Positions 55,869-64,000 of a stretch of 64,000 nt of DNA are shown piece by piece. The position numbers and the translations under genes were made by a program. How positions within the stretch are numbered: position 1 is the first letter of the stretch; the number at the start of each line of letters is the position of its first letter. The notes beneath the pieces are model-generated. The model was not told the DNA's origin. It saw nothing but the letters and a program-made list of their open reading frames with translations, and ran no database searches. This DNA comes from Rhodococcus sp. 14-2470-1b (GTDB taxonomy: Bacteria > Actinomycetota > Actinomycetes > Mycobacteriales > Mycobacteriaceae). Where the stretch lies: the NCBI RefSeq assembly GCF_002259415.1, contig NZ_NPFY01000001.1, forward strand, positions 1 through 64,000, read 5' to 3'.

Positions 55869-56774
55869 CTAACCGGCGGAACCCGCCCACGCTTCGAGCA
55901 TGCCTCGGGCGATCGAGATCGAGCCGGGCAACAGAAGACGTGAATCGGAATCGGCGGCCCAGTCGCCGACTTCGAGAGCCGCTCGCACCTCGCTGCGCTC
56001 GAACCAGTGCGCCTCGGCGATCTCACCGTCGAGGAAGTTCAGCGGAACCTCTGGATCGGCGACGGCAGAGAATCCGATCATCACCGACCGCGGAAACGGC
56101 CACGGCTGACTGCCGAGGTACGTGATGTCGGCGACGGTGATGCCGACTTCCTCGCGGATCTCCCGCAGGACGCAGGTCTCGAGCGATTCACCCGCTTCGA
56201 CGAAGCCCGCGAGGACCGAGAATCGACGCTCGGGCCACGCGGGAGCCCGGGCCAGGAGGACCTTGTCTGCTCCGTCGTGCACGAGGCAGATGACCGCGGG
56301 ATCGGTGCGGGGAAACTCCTCGTGACCGTTGGACGTGCTGACCCGCGACCACCCGGCCGCCGACGGAGTCGTCGCTGCGCCGTCGAGCGCGCTGAAGCTT
56401 GCACTCGCGTGCCAGTTCAGGATCGCGAGCGCGCTCGTCAGGATGGACAGCTGGGTCGCGTCCAGACGCTCACCGATGGTGCGTAGGTCCCCCAGCTCGC
56501 CGGTCAGTGCACCGACGCGCTGCGCCCACAGGTGACGTCCGTCGTCGATGCCCAGAAACACGGCGTCCAGCGCGGGTTCCGCACCGAGGTCCGTCGCATC
56601 GACGTACACCAGGGAGTCACCCTCGACCCGGAGCCTGCCGCGGTGATCGACCTGCAGCACCTTCGCCGTCGGCCAACCGCTACGCAGCGCGTCAGTGTCC
56701 TTTCGAAGTTCCTCGGCTCGGTCGAGTGGCGAGCGGGACAACAGCGGTGGAGAGGCGAGTTCGAATCGTGGCAC
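55869..56774 (-). CDS. nudC: NAD+ diphosphatase / NAD-decapping Nudix NudC
   Basis: 301 aa. Nudix box at 190-212 (GFVEAGESLETCVLREIREEVGI) followed by the NADH-pyrophosphatase signature SQPWPFPRS (222-230). Hydrolyses NAD(H) to NMN and AMP and may decap NAD-RNA. The four zinc-ribbon cysteines of E. coli NudC are not seen: the region before the Nudix domain (about 119-160) has no Cys. The GTG at 56774 is used. Convergent with mrx1. Confidence 0.93.
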   Translation of the reverse strand: MPRFELASPPLLSRSPLDRAEELRKDTDALRSGWPTAKVLQVDHRGRLRVEGDSLVYVDATDLGAEPALDAVFLGIDDGRHLWAQRVGALTGELGDLRTIGERLDATQLSILTSALAILNWHASASFSALDGAATTPSAAGWSRVSTSNGHEEFPRTDPAVICLVHDGADKVLLARAPAWPERRFSVLAGFVEAGESLETCVLREIREEVGITVADITYLGSQPWPFPRSVMIGFSAVADPEVPLNFLDGEIAEAHWFERSEVRAALEVGDWAADSDSRLLLPGSISIARGMLEAWAGSAG

Positions 56775-56838
56775 CTCTAGACCCTACTGCGCCCACGCAG
56801 ACGCTCGTCCGACCGCGTGGACTCGATTGTGCGCGCGT

Positions 56839-57906
56839 TCACTCCCCAACGCGGCGGATGTACAGCAGGCGATCCGATGCCTCGACGGCGTCGACCTCGG
56901 GCGATCCGACGCGGTACAGCTTGCCTCCGCGCACGACGCCCAACACGATGTCGGTGAGGTGCCGCGGCGATCCACCCACCTCGTCGCGCTCGACTTCGCG
57001 CTCGGCGACAGCGAATCCGGCCTCCGGCGTCAGGAGATCCTCGATCATCTCCACCACGCTCGGCGTCGAGGTAGCGATGCCGAGCAGACGTCCTGCAGTC
57101 TCCGAGGACACCACCACCGAGTCCGCACCCGACTGCCGAACCAAATGAGTGTTCTCGGCCTCTCGCACCGACGCGACGATCTTGGCCTTCGGCGCGATCT
57201 CTCGCGCGGTGAGTGTCACCAGAACTGCGGTGTCGTCGCGGTTGGTCGCGACGATGATCGCTGCGGCGTGCTGTGCGCCGGTCAATCGCAACACGTCCGA
57301 CTTGGTCGCGGAACCGTGCACTGTAACGAGCCCCATGTTGGACGCGGAATCCAGGACCGTCTGGTCCGTGTCCACGACGACGATCTCCGACGCAGGAACA
57401 CCGTCCCCGAGCATGGCGTCGACCGCCGTGCGGCCCTTGGTTCCGAAACCGATGACCACGGTGTGATTGCGCACGCTGCGCCTCCATCGCTGAATTTTGA
57501 ATGCCTGCCGGGAACGCTCGGTCAGAACCGCGAGCGTCGTGCCGACCAACAAGATGAGGAAGAAGATTCGAAGTGGTGTGATCACCAGAATGTTGACGAG
57601 ACGAGCCGATGGCGCGATGGGGGTGATGTCGCCGTATCCGGTCGTGGACAACGAGACCGTCGCGTAATACAGCGCGTCGAGGAAGGACAATTCGTTGTCT
57701 TGAGCGTCCCGATACCCGTCGCGGTCCAGGTACACGATCACCGCGGCCAACAGCAGAGCCGCGAGTGCGATGAGGATGCGCCGATAGATCGCGCGCCACG
57801 GGCTGCTCTGCAACTCGGGAACCCGCAGAACACCCACCAACGCGAAGTCCGGCTTGTCGGTCAGCGTGTCGCCCGCACTCAAGCGGGCACGCAATCTACC
57901 AGCCAC
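56839..57906 (-). CDS. Two-helix potassium channel with TrkA-N (RCK) domain
   Basis: 355 aa. TM1 about 42-60, pore helix and selectivity filter TTGYGD (88-93), TM2 about 103-127, then an RCK domain starting HTVVIGFGTKGRTAVDAML with the nucleotide-binding Gly-rich turn and acidic VVDTDQ, and a TrkA-C-like end. Gated K+ channel of the MthK/Kch layout, as in Rv3200c. GTG start at 57906. Convergent neighbour nudC ends before; adn genes lie beyond on the same strand. Confidence 0.92.
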   Translation of the reverse strand: MAGRLRARLSAGDTLTDKPDFALVGVLRVPELQSSPWRAIYRRILIALAALLLAAVIVYLDRDGYRDAQDNELSFLDALYYATVSLSTTGYGDITPIAPSARLVNILVITPLRIFFLILLVGTTLAVLTERSRQAFKIQRWRRSVRNHTVVIGFGTKGRTAVDAMLGDGVPASEIVVVDTDQTVLDSASNMGLVTVHGSATKSDVLRLTGAQHAAAIIVATNRDDTAVLVTLTAREIAPKAKIVASVREAENTHLVRQSGADSVVVSSETAGRLLGIATSTPSVVEMIEDLLTPEAGFAVAEREVERDEVGGSPRHLTDIVLGVVRGGKLYRVGSPEVDAVEASDRLLYIRRVGE

Positions 57907-58054
57907 GTTTCCTTCTCTGCTCTCGTCGCACCTGCACTCGTCGCAGTCCGTTCGTTCGCCTCAACGGTCCGGCTCGCAGCCTAACCCCAAACCCGGGTTC
58001 CGCCGGTGTCGACGCGTCGACCTTCTTTCCTGCCGGTTATGGCACGGTGTAGCC

Positions 58055-58438
58055 ATGACACAGCGCACGAGTCACGCCCCGGCCGCACGACTCGCCGTAC
58101 TTCTGGGCGGCGCGGGAATCCTCCACTTCGCCACCCCCCAGTTCTTCGACATGCAGGTGCCTCGCGCTCTTCCGGGCAAGGCTCGCACGTACACGCAGGT
58201 GTCGGGGATCGCCGAGCTCGCCGTGGCCGGTGCATTGGCCGTTCCGGCGACACGGCGCCTCGGCGGCGGGCTTGCCGCAGCGCTCTTCGTCGCGGTGTTT
58301 CCCGCCAACATCGACCTGGCGCGCAGGTTCGTGAGCAACCCCAAGACCTCCCCCATGGTCAAAGCTGCTGTGCTGGCGCGTCTTCCGTTGCAGATTCCGT
58401 TGGTGACCGAAGCCTTGAAGGTGCGACGACTGGGGTGA
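58055..58438 (+). CDS. DoxX-like membrane protein
   Basis: 127 aa with four hydrophobic segments; LAVLLGGAGILHFATPQFFDMQVPRALPG and GIAELAVAGALAVPATRRLGG resemble the DoxX/DUF4267-type family. Function not established. The ATG at 58055 is preferred; frames further left overlap the channel gene. Stop is three bases from the convergent adnB stop. Confidence 0.8.
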   Translation: MTQRTSHAPAARLAVLLGGAGILHFATPQFFDMQVPRALPGKARTYTQVSGIAELAVAGALAVPATRRLGGGLAAALFVAVFPANIDLARRFVSNPKTSPMVKAAVLARLPLQIPLVTEALKVRRLG

Positions 58439-58441
58439 CCC

Positions 58442-61400
58442 TCACGATCCCCCGCTGAACTCGATGTCCTGGGTCCCGTCGATGAGGGTCGCGAGTTGCC
58501 GGGCGTCGGGCAGATCGGTCGGTGCGATGGTCCGGCCACTGCGCACGTAATGGAACGCTGCACGCACACGATCCAGAGGAACGGCCTCCGCAGTCGACGC
58601 GGACATCAGTTCGGCCCACGCGATGCGATACGCAGCGAGCTGCATGACCACCGACTTCTCCTCGCTTGCGGTCGGCTCCTTACCCGTCTTCCAGTCGATG
58701 ACGGTCCATCCACCGTCCGAGTCTGCGAACACCGCATCGATCCGGCCTCGCAGTACCGTCCCGGCAACGGACGTCTCGAACGGGACCTCGACTTCGATCG
58801 GGCTACGAAGAGACCAATCGGATTCCAGGAACGCCTGCTGCAACGTCTCGAGATCGACATCGGCGGAGGCGCCGGTGTCCGCCGAACCCGGCAGCTCGTC
58901 GAGATCCAACAACCTCGTCGCCCCGAAGCGCCGTTCGATCCAGGCGTGGAACGCCGTTCCCCGACGAGCCAGAGGGTTGGGAGGAAACGGCAACGGTCGA
59001 CGAAGTCTCGACGCCAACGCGTCCGGATCCGCGGCCAGATCGACGAGCTGACTCACCGAGAGGTTGTGCGGCAACTCCACATCCACCCTGGTGTGCATGC
59101 GCTCCTCCCGTTCGGCGAGCAGAGCATCGACGTCGGCAGCCCAGTTCTCCGGATCTGCACTGTTCTCCAGATCTGCACTGTTCTCCAGATCTGCACTGTT
59201 CGCCGGATCGGAAACGTCGTCGTGGTAGGAAGGCTGCGACGTGTCCACGCTCAGGACCGCCCTCGCACCCCGCTCCACGGCGTCGCGGCGCCTTCCCAGC
59301 GGATCCCGTGGCCACAGGGCAGAATGCGGCTGGGCCGCAAGCGGATTCTCCGATCCGTCCTCGGGCGCGAGGTCCCAATGATCGACGACGCCGACAGGGC
59401 GGCCGCGATCGGAGCCGTCGTCGAGGACTGCGCGCACCTCGCTGAGGAAGTCGGACGGTCCGCGCGGTTTGCTGCTCGTCTCGTCCCAGTGGTGACCCGA
59501 GACGAACAGGACCCGTTCCGTCCTGGTGAGCGCTACGTAGAACAGGCGGCGGTCCTCGGCCAACCTGCGACGTGCCAGCGCATCCTTGTGCCGGTCGATG
59601 GCGTCGGAGAGGTCCTTACGATTGTGCACGTCGTCGAGTTCCAGAACGGGGACGCCCTCGGACATCTGGCCGCTGTCGTCGGCGACCGATCTGTCTCCGC
59701 GCAGTGTCGGCGGAAGCTCCGCCATCGCGCCGAGCCAGGTCGATGCAGCCGTCGACGACGGAAAAACACCCTTGGACACGTGAGGGACAGCGACGACCTC
59801 CCATTCGAGGCCCTTCGCCGAATGCACGGTGAGTACCTGCACTCGGTGCGGCGCCACCTCGATCTCTCCTGGTGCAAGTCCGTCCTCGACGGTCTCCGCC
59901 GCGGCGAGGAAGGCGAGGAAACCGGTGACCGTCGAGCTGGGATTGTCCGCGTAATCGGCTACGACAACCGCGAATTCGTCGAGGTGCTCGCGGCCGACCA
60001 CTCCGACGGCGGACATCGGCGTACGAGCCTGGGCTTCGATTCCGATGCCCATCGACCGCTCGATGTCGGCCACGAGCTCCGTCAGAGGCTGACCGATTCG
60101 ATCCCGTAGTGCATGCACCTCGGCGGCAAGCGCGGAGATCCTCGCGAATCCGCTCTCCGAGTAGCGCTCCTCCGGGCCGGGATCGGCGATGGCGTCCGCC
60201 AGTCCGGCGTCCTCCGAATGCTCACCCGGTAACGAACTTTCGAGCGCGGCATCGAGCGCCGCCACATCGTCGACTCGGCCCGATGTTCCGTGGCCGGAGC
60301 GAATTCCCAGTTCCCGCATACGCCGCGACAGAGCGCGAAGGTCGGCGGCACCGATCTGCCAGCGCGAACCGGTGAGGACACGCATGGCTGCACTTCCCGC
60401 CATCGGGTCCGCGACCAGTCGCAGCATCGCGATGACGTCGGCGACCTCTGGGACGTGCAGCAAGCCGCCCAGTCCGACCACCTCGACCGGAAGACCCCGG
60501 GCGCGAAGCGCATCGGCAATCGGTTCGGCGTCGGCGTTCCTACGCACCAACACCGCCGCCGTCGGAGGTAACCGATCCTCGGCGAGCGCCGCTCGATACT
60601 CCCCGGCGATGCTGTCCGCGACCCACTCGCGCTCGTCGAGCACCGTCGCCGACAGAGCGATCCTCACGTCACCGGGCTCCACCCCCGGCCGCGGCCGAAG
60701 CGTCGGCACCGACACACCAGTCTCAGGGTCGCTCCTGCCGGCTCCGCTCCCAGCCCCCGGGTCGCTCCCGCCGGCTCCGCTCCCAGCCCCCCGGTCGCTC
60801 CTGCCGGCTCCGCTCCCAGCCCCCTCACGGAGCGGCGTCGTGATCCGATTAGCGAGTTCGAGCGCTTCGGCAGGATTGCGCCAGCTGGTCAGCAGTTCGA
60901 GCCTGGGCGCAGGTGCGCCGCTCGACTGCGGGAAATCGGTCGCGAACCGCGGGAGATTGGCCGCCGAGGCACCTCGCCATCCGTAGATCGACTGCATCGG
61001 ATCACCGACCGCGGTCAAGGCGAGAGTCGCATCGGATCCTCGACCGAACAACGAGGACAACAGGACTCGCTGTGCATGGCCTGTGTCCTGATACTCGTCG
61101 AGTAGTACCAGCCGGAACCTGCTCCGTTCGGACCTGCCCACGTCCTGGTGTTCAGCCGCGACCCGTGCCGCGAGCGACATCTGACTGCCGAAGTCGAGCG
61201 CACCCTCGCGACGCAGTGTCTCGGCGAGCCGTTCGACCAGTGGCAACAAAGCAACACGTGCGTGCTGCGCATCGACGATGTCCAGCAGGGCCTTCGCCGG
61301 ACCGCCCCGTTGTTTGGGACCGGGGCCGAGGGTGTGGACGAGTCGATCGAGCTCCAGGTGCGCGCCGCGGAGGGCGTCGGGCGCGACCAGATGCTCGGCG

Positions 61401-61996
61401 AGCTGACCCGACAGCGCAAGTACCGCCTCGGTGATCGACGTGGGGTTGCGTTCGGTGTCCAGGTCGCCGTCCCACGTGCTCACCACCCGATGCGCCAACT
61501 GCCACAGCTCGGTCTCCGACAGGAGTGTGGCCGACGGCTCGATCGGGAGCAACAGTCCGTGCTCGGTCAACAGCCGCCCCGCGTACGAGTGGTACGTACT
61601 CACTTCCGGCTCACCGCTCAGAATTCGTTCTCGCAGAGCGAGACTGGGATCGAGTTCTCGAACGATGTCGGATCCGGCCAGCCGCGCGAGGCGGGCCCGG
61701 ATTCGCGACGTGAGCTGCTGCGCGGCCTTTCGTGTGAACGTGAGGCCGAGCACGGCGTCGGGGTCGACGAATTCGTTGGCGACCATCCAGACGACGCGCG
61801 CAGCCATGGTCTCGGTCTTGCCCGCTCCCGCTCCCGCGACGACGAGCGTCGGCCCGAGCGGGGCCGAGATCACTGCCGCCTGTTCTGCTGTCGGCGGATG
61901 CTTCTGCCCCAGCGCCCGAGACAACTCGATCGGATCGATCCGCGCGTCGCGAACGGTACGTGCGAGTCGTGCGCCGGTTTTGGTGACCGTACTCAA
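58442..61996 (-). CDS. adnB: AdnB: ATP-dependent helicase-nuclease subunit
   Basis: 1184 aa. Motor-nuclease subunit of AdnAB, the actinobacterial end-resection machine. Walker A AGAGAGKTETM (54-64), DEYQD, GDPMQSIYGWRGA, VALTRTERVLFVSGHHWDE, and the RecB-type nuclease with VIDWKTGKEPTASEEKSVVMQLAAYRIAW. The TTG start at 61996 overlaps the adnA stop (TTGA), coupling both. Longer than M. tuberculosis AdnB as I recall it, partly through in-frame repeat insertions near residues 390-425 and 930-955. Confidence 0.93.
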   Translation of the reverse strand: MSTVTKTGARLARTVRDARIDPIELSRALGQKHPPTAEQAAVISAPLGPTLVVAGAGAGKTETMAARVVWMVANEFVDPDAVLGLTFTRKAAQQLTSRIRARLARLAGSDIVRELDPSLALRERILSGEPEVSTYHSYAGRLLTEHGLLLPIEPSATLLSETELWQLAHRVVSTWDGDLDTERNPTSITEAVLALSGQLAEHLVAPDALRGAHLELDRLVHTLGPGPKQRGGPAKALLDIVDAQHARVALLPLVERLAETLRREGALDFGSQMSLAARVAAEHQDVGRSERSRFRLVLLDEYQDTGHAQRVLLSSLFGRGSDATLALTAVGDPMQSIYGWRGASAANLPRFATDFPQSSGAPAPRLELLTSWRNPAEALELANRITTPLREGAGSGAGRSDRGAGSGAGGSDPGAGSGAGRSDPETGVSVPTLRPRPGVEPGDVRIALSATVLDEREWVADSIAGEYRAALAEDRLPPTAAVLVRRNADAEPIADALRARGLPVEVVGLGGLLHVPEVADVIAMLRLVADPMAGSAAMRVLTGSRWQIGAADLRALSRRMRELGIRSGHGTSGRVDDVAALDAALESSLPGEHSEDAGLADAIADPGPEERYSESGFARISALAAEVHALRDRIGQPLTELVADIERSMGIGIEAQARTPMSAVGVVGREHLDEFAVVVADYADNPSSTVTGFLAFLAAAETVEDGLAPGEIEVAPHRVQVLTVHSAKGLEWEVVAVPHVSKGVFPSSTAASTWLGAMAELPPTLRGDRSVADDSGQMSEGVPVLELDDVHNRKDLSDAIDRHKDALARRRLAEDRRLFYVALTRTERVLFVSGHHWDETSSKPRGPSDFLSEVRAVLDDGSDRGRPVGVVDHWDLAPEDGSENPLAAQPHSALWPRDPLGRRRDAVERGARAVLSVDTSQPSYHDDVSDPANSADLENSADLENSADPENWAADVDALLAEREERMHTRVDVELPHNLSVSQLVDLAADPDALASRLRRPLPFPPNPLARRGTAFHAWIERRFGATRLLDLDELPGSADTGASADVDLETLQQAFLESDWSLRSPIEVEVPFETSVAGTVLRGRIDAVFADSDGGWTVIDWKTGKEPTASEEKSVVMQLAAYRIAWAELMSASTAEAVPLDRVRAAFHYVRSGRTIAPTDLPDARQLATLIDGTQDIEFSGGS
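59143..59214 (-). repeat. 18-bp in-frame tandem repeat in adnB
   Basis: tgttctccagatctgcac twice exactly (59161, 59179) flanked by one diverged unit on each side. Encodes (S/A)NSADLE-type hexapeptides in a linker before the nuclease domain. Confidence 0.9.
60727..60825 (-). repeat. 33-bp in-frame tandem repeat in adnB
   Basis: Three units start at 60727, 60760 and 60793 (ggtcgctcctgccggctcc followed by gctcccagcccc). Coding strand gives GAGSGAG(R/G)SD(R/P) three times, inserted between helicase motifs. Confidence 0.93.
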
Positions 61997-64000
61997 CTTT
62001 CGGTGACCTGCCTTCCGGTTTCCTGCGCCGGGCAACTGGACTTCACCGGGCAGTGCCTGCACCCGTCGTTCACGAATGCCTCGAAATTCGGCCCTTGCGT
62101 CGCCGACGCCGCGGCGTGAACCGTATCGCGCCACTCGGCCAACTTCTCCGGCGTCGGAGCTTCCTGGATACGCTGCGTCGCACCGTCCTGTTTGTGGGCC
62201 TTGGCGACGAAGACCAACCGTGCTCCGCCCGGCTCGCCCGCAGGCTCTCCCTCGATGGCGCCGGCCGCGGCCGCCACCTGGTAGGTGGCCAATTGATTGT
62301 GGGAGCGAGCGTCCTCCTTGGACATGACCGTCTTGGCCGTCTTGACGTCGATGATCACCGGCCGACCGTCCGGGTCGCGCTCGAGCCTGTCGATTCGTCC
62401 ACGGAGCGCTACGGACGGTTCGTCGTCGGTCCGCGCTGGGAGGACACCATCGACTGCTACCTCCACACCTGCTTCGGTGAGCTCACCTCGGGTTCCACTG
62501 AGCCATTTCTCGAAGGTGTCCAGCATCGCTCCGGTGCGATCCAACTCGTGACGCGAGAACCACTGCGAGCCGAGATCCACCGCATCCCAGGCCGTTTCGA
62601 GAGCACGTCGGACCTGCTCCGGAGGCATTTTTCCGGCAACCGCCTGAACGAGAGTGTGCACGAGAGTTCCCGTCACCGCGTGGGTGTTGGCGCCGTCGTT
62701 GCCGCCGTGTCGGTCCAGCATCCACCGCAGCGGGCACGTGGTGAGCTGCTCCACGGTGGACGGCGACAGCGGTACCGGGCCGTCACCGAGTGTCCACAGC
62801 GGAGCGTCGGTACTGGTACCCGCAACTCCGAACCACTCGCGTGGGTGTGCACCCTTCACCCCGGCGTCGGCCAGCCTGGCCAGTTGCCGCGCCGCGCGGG
62901 CGTGCTTCTGCGGGTCGTGTTCGGCGACATCGGCGTCGCACACGACTCTGCGGAGCTCGGCGACCAACATGGGCAGTGCGAGTACTCGTGCCGCAGGCTG
63001 CGGAACCTCGGGGACCTGCTCCAGCTCGTCCGCATCCTCGTTTCCTCGAAGTTCGTCGAGAAAGCGCGACCGAACCAGATCGGTGTCACCCGTCGAGGAG
63101 TCCACTGCAGTGACCAGCAGAGTCGACCGCGCTCGACTGCATGCGACCAGAAACAACCGTCTCTCGTCCGCGAGCAGAGGCGCCGTCTTGGACAACGTTC
63201 CGTCCGACGTCACGTCGTCGGCGATTCCGGACGCGAGATCGACGAGGGATTCCGTTCCCAACAGGCTGCCGCGAGCCCGAAGACCTGGCCACAAGCCCTC
63301 CTGCACACCGGCCACAGCCACGAGATCCCACTCCCGGCCCGCTGCCGAGTGTGCGCTCAGTACGGTCACGGCATCCTTGAGGACAGCACCGGCCATGCTA
63401 TTCGATGTCGGAATCTGTTGTTGCGAAATGTATTCGACGAACCCGGCGAGCCGCGCCTGCGGCAGACGATCGACGTAAGCGGCTGCGCTGTCGAACAGGG
63501 CGACGACGGCATCGAGATCACGGTCCGCCTGAGCACCGGCCGATCCTCCACGAGCCGACGCCGCCGACCACCGCCGTTCGAGCCCGGAGGCCTGCCACGC
63601 AGCCCACAGCACGTCCTCGACTCCGCGTCCGCGACGTGCGACGGCGTTGGCCTTGCGCACCACACCGAGCACGCGGCGCAGCGGAGCCGCCTCCACGTCG
63701 GACAACTGGGCCATCCACCGAGAACGCTCCGTCTCGGGGTCGGCGTCGCTACCGGAGTGCCATCGAACTCCGGTGATGGCCTGCCGCAGCAACTCTGCCG
63801 AATCCCGCTCCCCGCCCGAGGCCAGCTCCACACGCCGGACACCGCGTCGGAGGCGTCGAAGTGCCACCGGATCCGCGCCGCCGACCGGACCCGACAGCAG
63901 AGCGAGCGCATCCTCACCGTCGAAGCTCGGGTCCACCAGGGCGCGCACCACGAGCAGCAAACCGACGGCGCCGTGCTGACGATGCAGCGGAAGTTCCGAC
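61993..64000 (-). CDS. adnA: AdnA: helicase-nuclease subunit, 3' part
   Basis: C-terminal 668 residues of AdnA; the reading frame is open to the right edge of the window, so the N-terminus is missing. Shows the degenerate helicase half (SAHSAAGREWDLVAVAGVQEGLWPGLRARGSL, LFLVACSRARSTLLVTAV) and a RecB-type nuclease with IIDVKTAKTVMSKEDARSHNQLATYQVAA. Cysteines in TTCPLRWML and CRHCPVKSSC near the end make the 4Fe-4S nuclease clamp typical of AdnA. An internal TTG at 63960 is not the start. Confidence 0.93.
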   Translation of the reverse strand, partial: SELPLHRQHGAVGLLLVVRALVDPSFDGEDALALLSGPVGGADPVALRRLRRGVRRVELASGGERDSAELLRQAITGVRWHSGSDADPETERSRWMAQLSDVEAAPLRRVLGVVRKANAVARRGRGVEDVLWAAWQASGLERRWSAASARGGSAGAQADRDLDAVVALFDSAAAYVDRLPQARLAGFVEYISQQQIPTSNSMAGAVLKDAVTVLSAHSAAGREWDLVAVAGVQEGLWPGLRARGSLLGTESLVDLASGIADDVTSDGTLSKTAPLLADERRLFLVACSRARSTLLVTAVDSSTGDTDLVRSRFLDELRGNEDADELEQVPEVPQPAARVLALPMLVAELRRVVCDADVAEHDPQKHARAARQLARLADAGVKGAHPREWFGVAGTSTDAPLWTLGDGPVPLSPSTVEQLTTCPLRWMLDRHGGNDGANTHAVTGTLVHTLVQAVAGKMPPEQVRRALETAWDAVDLGSQWFSRHELDRTGAMLDTFEKWLSGTRGELTEAGVEVAVDGVLPARTDDEPSVALRGRIDRLERDPDGRPVIIDVKTAKTVMSKEDARSHNQLATYQVAAAAGAIEGEPAGEPGGARLVFVAKAHKQDGATQRIQEAPTPEKLAEWRDTVHAAASATQGPNFEAFVNDGCRHCPVKSSCPAQETGRQVTES

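Noticed and set aside
61993-63960. Treating TTG 63960 as the adnA start
   Set aside because: The frame stays open and helicase-like (SELPLHRQHGAVG...) to the window edge, so the gene is cut by the window.

Overview
The window looks like a chromosomal segment of a high-GC actinobacterium of the mycolic-acid group, most likely Rhodococcus. The evidence is GTG/TTG starts, dense ATGA/GTGA gene overlaps, Lsr2, WhiB7, AdnAB, UvrD2, mycoredoxin, class Ib ribonucleotide reductase and a tmRNA tag (ADSNQRDYALAA) that I recall as one residue away from the M. tuberculosis tag. Many blocks follow M. tuberculosis gene order as I remember it (Rv3044 to Rv3055, Rv0446c to Rv0449c, Rv3100c to Rv3105c, Rv3137 to Rv3140, Rv3193c to Rv3202c). 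I see no insertion sequence, prophage, integrase or CRISPR array. This is core chromosome with small accessory insertions.

Layout. 0.3-3.2 kb: FecB-like lipoprotein, Nudix hydrolase, and an SPFH membrane protein paired with a ribbon-helix-helix protein. 3.2-9.1 kb: nrdHIEF under a candidate NrdR box, a Zur-type site before a zinc-free L36 gene (rpmJ), and an FMN reductase divergent from a TetR regulator. 9.1-14.1 kb: nadE and molybdenum cofactor genes (moaA-moaD one way, moeA / moaC-mog fusion / moaE the other). 14.1-17.2 kb: COG0523 GTPase, cell-wall amidase, lsr2, tRNA-Ala. 17.3-27.0 kb: two same-strand groups, pgm-MFS-DsbA-like, and a six-gene fully overlapping lipid cluster (hydrolase, FAD oxidase, DUF1365, two cyclopropane/methyl fatty-acid synthases, DUF1295). 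27.1-34.8 kb: ssrA, an SDR gene under a CsoR-like palindrome, an EamA transporter, smpB, ftsX, ftsE, a proline-rich membrane protein, an MscS channel and prfB, all on the minus strand.

34.8-43.4 kb: beta-carbonic anhydrase, hisN, DUF1304, two acyl-CoA dehydrogenases (fadE24/fadE23-like) behind twin operators, a DGPF protein with its ECF42-type sigma factor, a decayed gene remnant, initiator tRNA and a resuscitation-promoting factor. 43.4-52.3 kb: UPF0182 giant membrane protein, PPA1309 protein, secreted Lon/PDZ protease, DUF2342 zincin, an orphan cyclodehydratase/ThiF-like protein and an ABC1 kinase. 52.3-64 kb: whiB7 with its uORF and attenuator leader, uvrD2, mycoredoxin, nudC, a K+ channel, a DoxX-like protein, adnB and the 3' part of adnA, which runs off the right edge.

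Functional themes: DNA precursor supply and repair (NrdHIEF, UvrD2, AdnAB, NudC), trans-translation (ssrA + smpB + prfB), cell-wall growth (FtsEX, amidase, Rpf), lipid modification, and stress or antibiotic response (WhiB7, mycoredoxin, ECF42). The least understood parts are the 46.5-52.3 kb block of conserved unknowns, several palindromic operators with no identified regulator, and a family of related short repeats: an inverted element at 36.45 kb, an intergenic 33-bp triplet at 48.3 kb, and an in-frame 33-bp triplet inside adnB at 60.7 kb.
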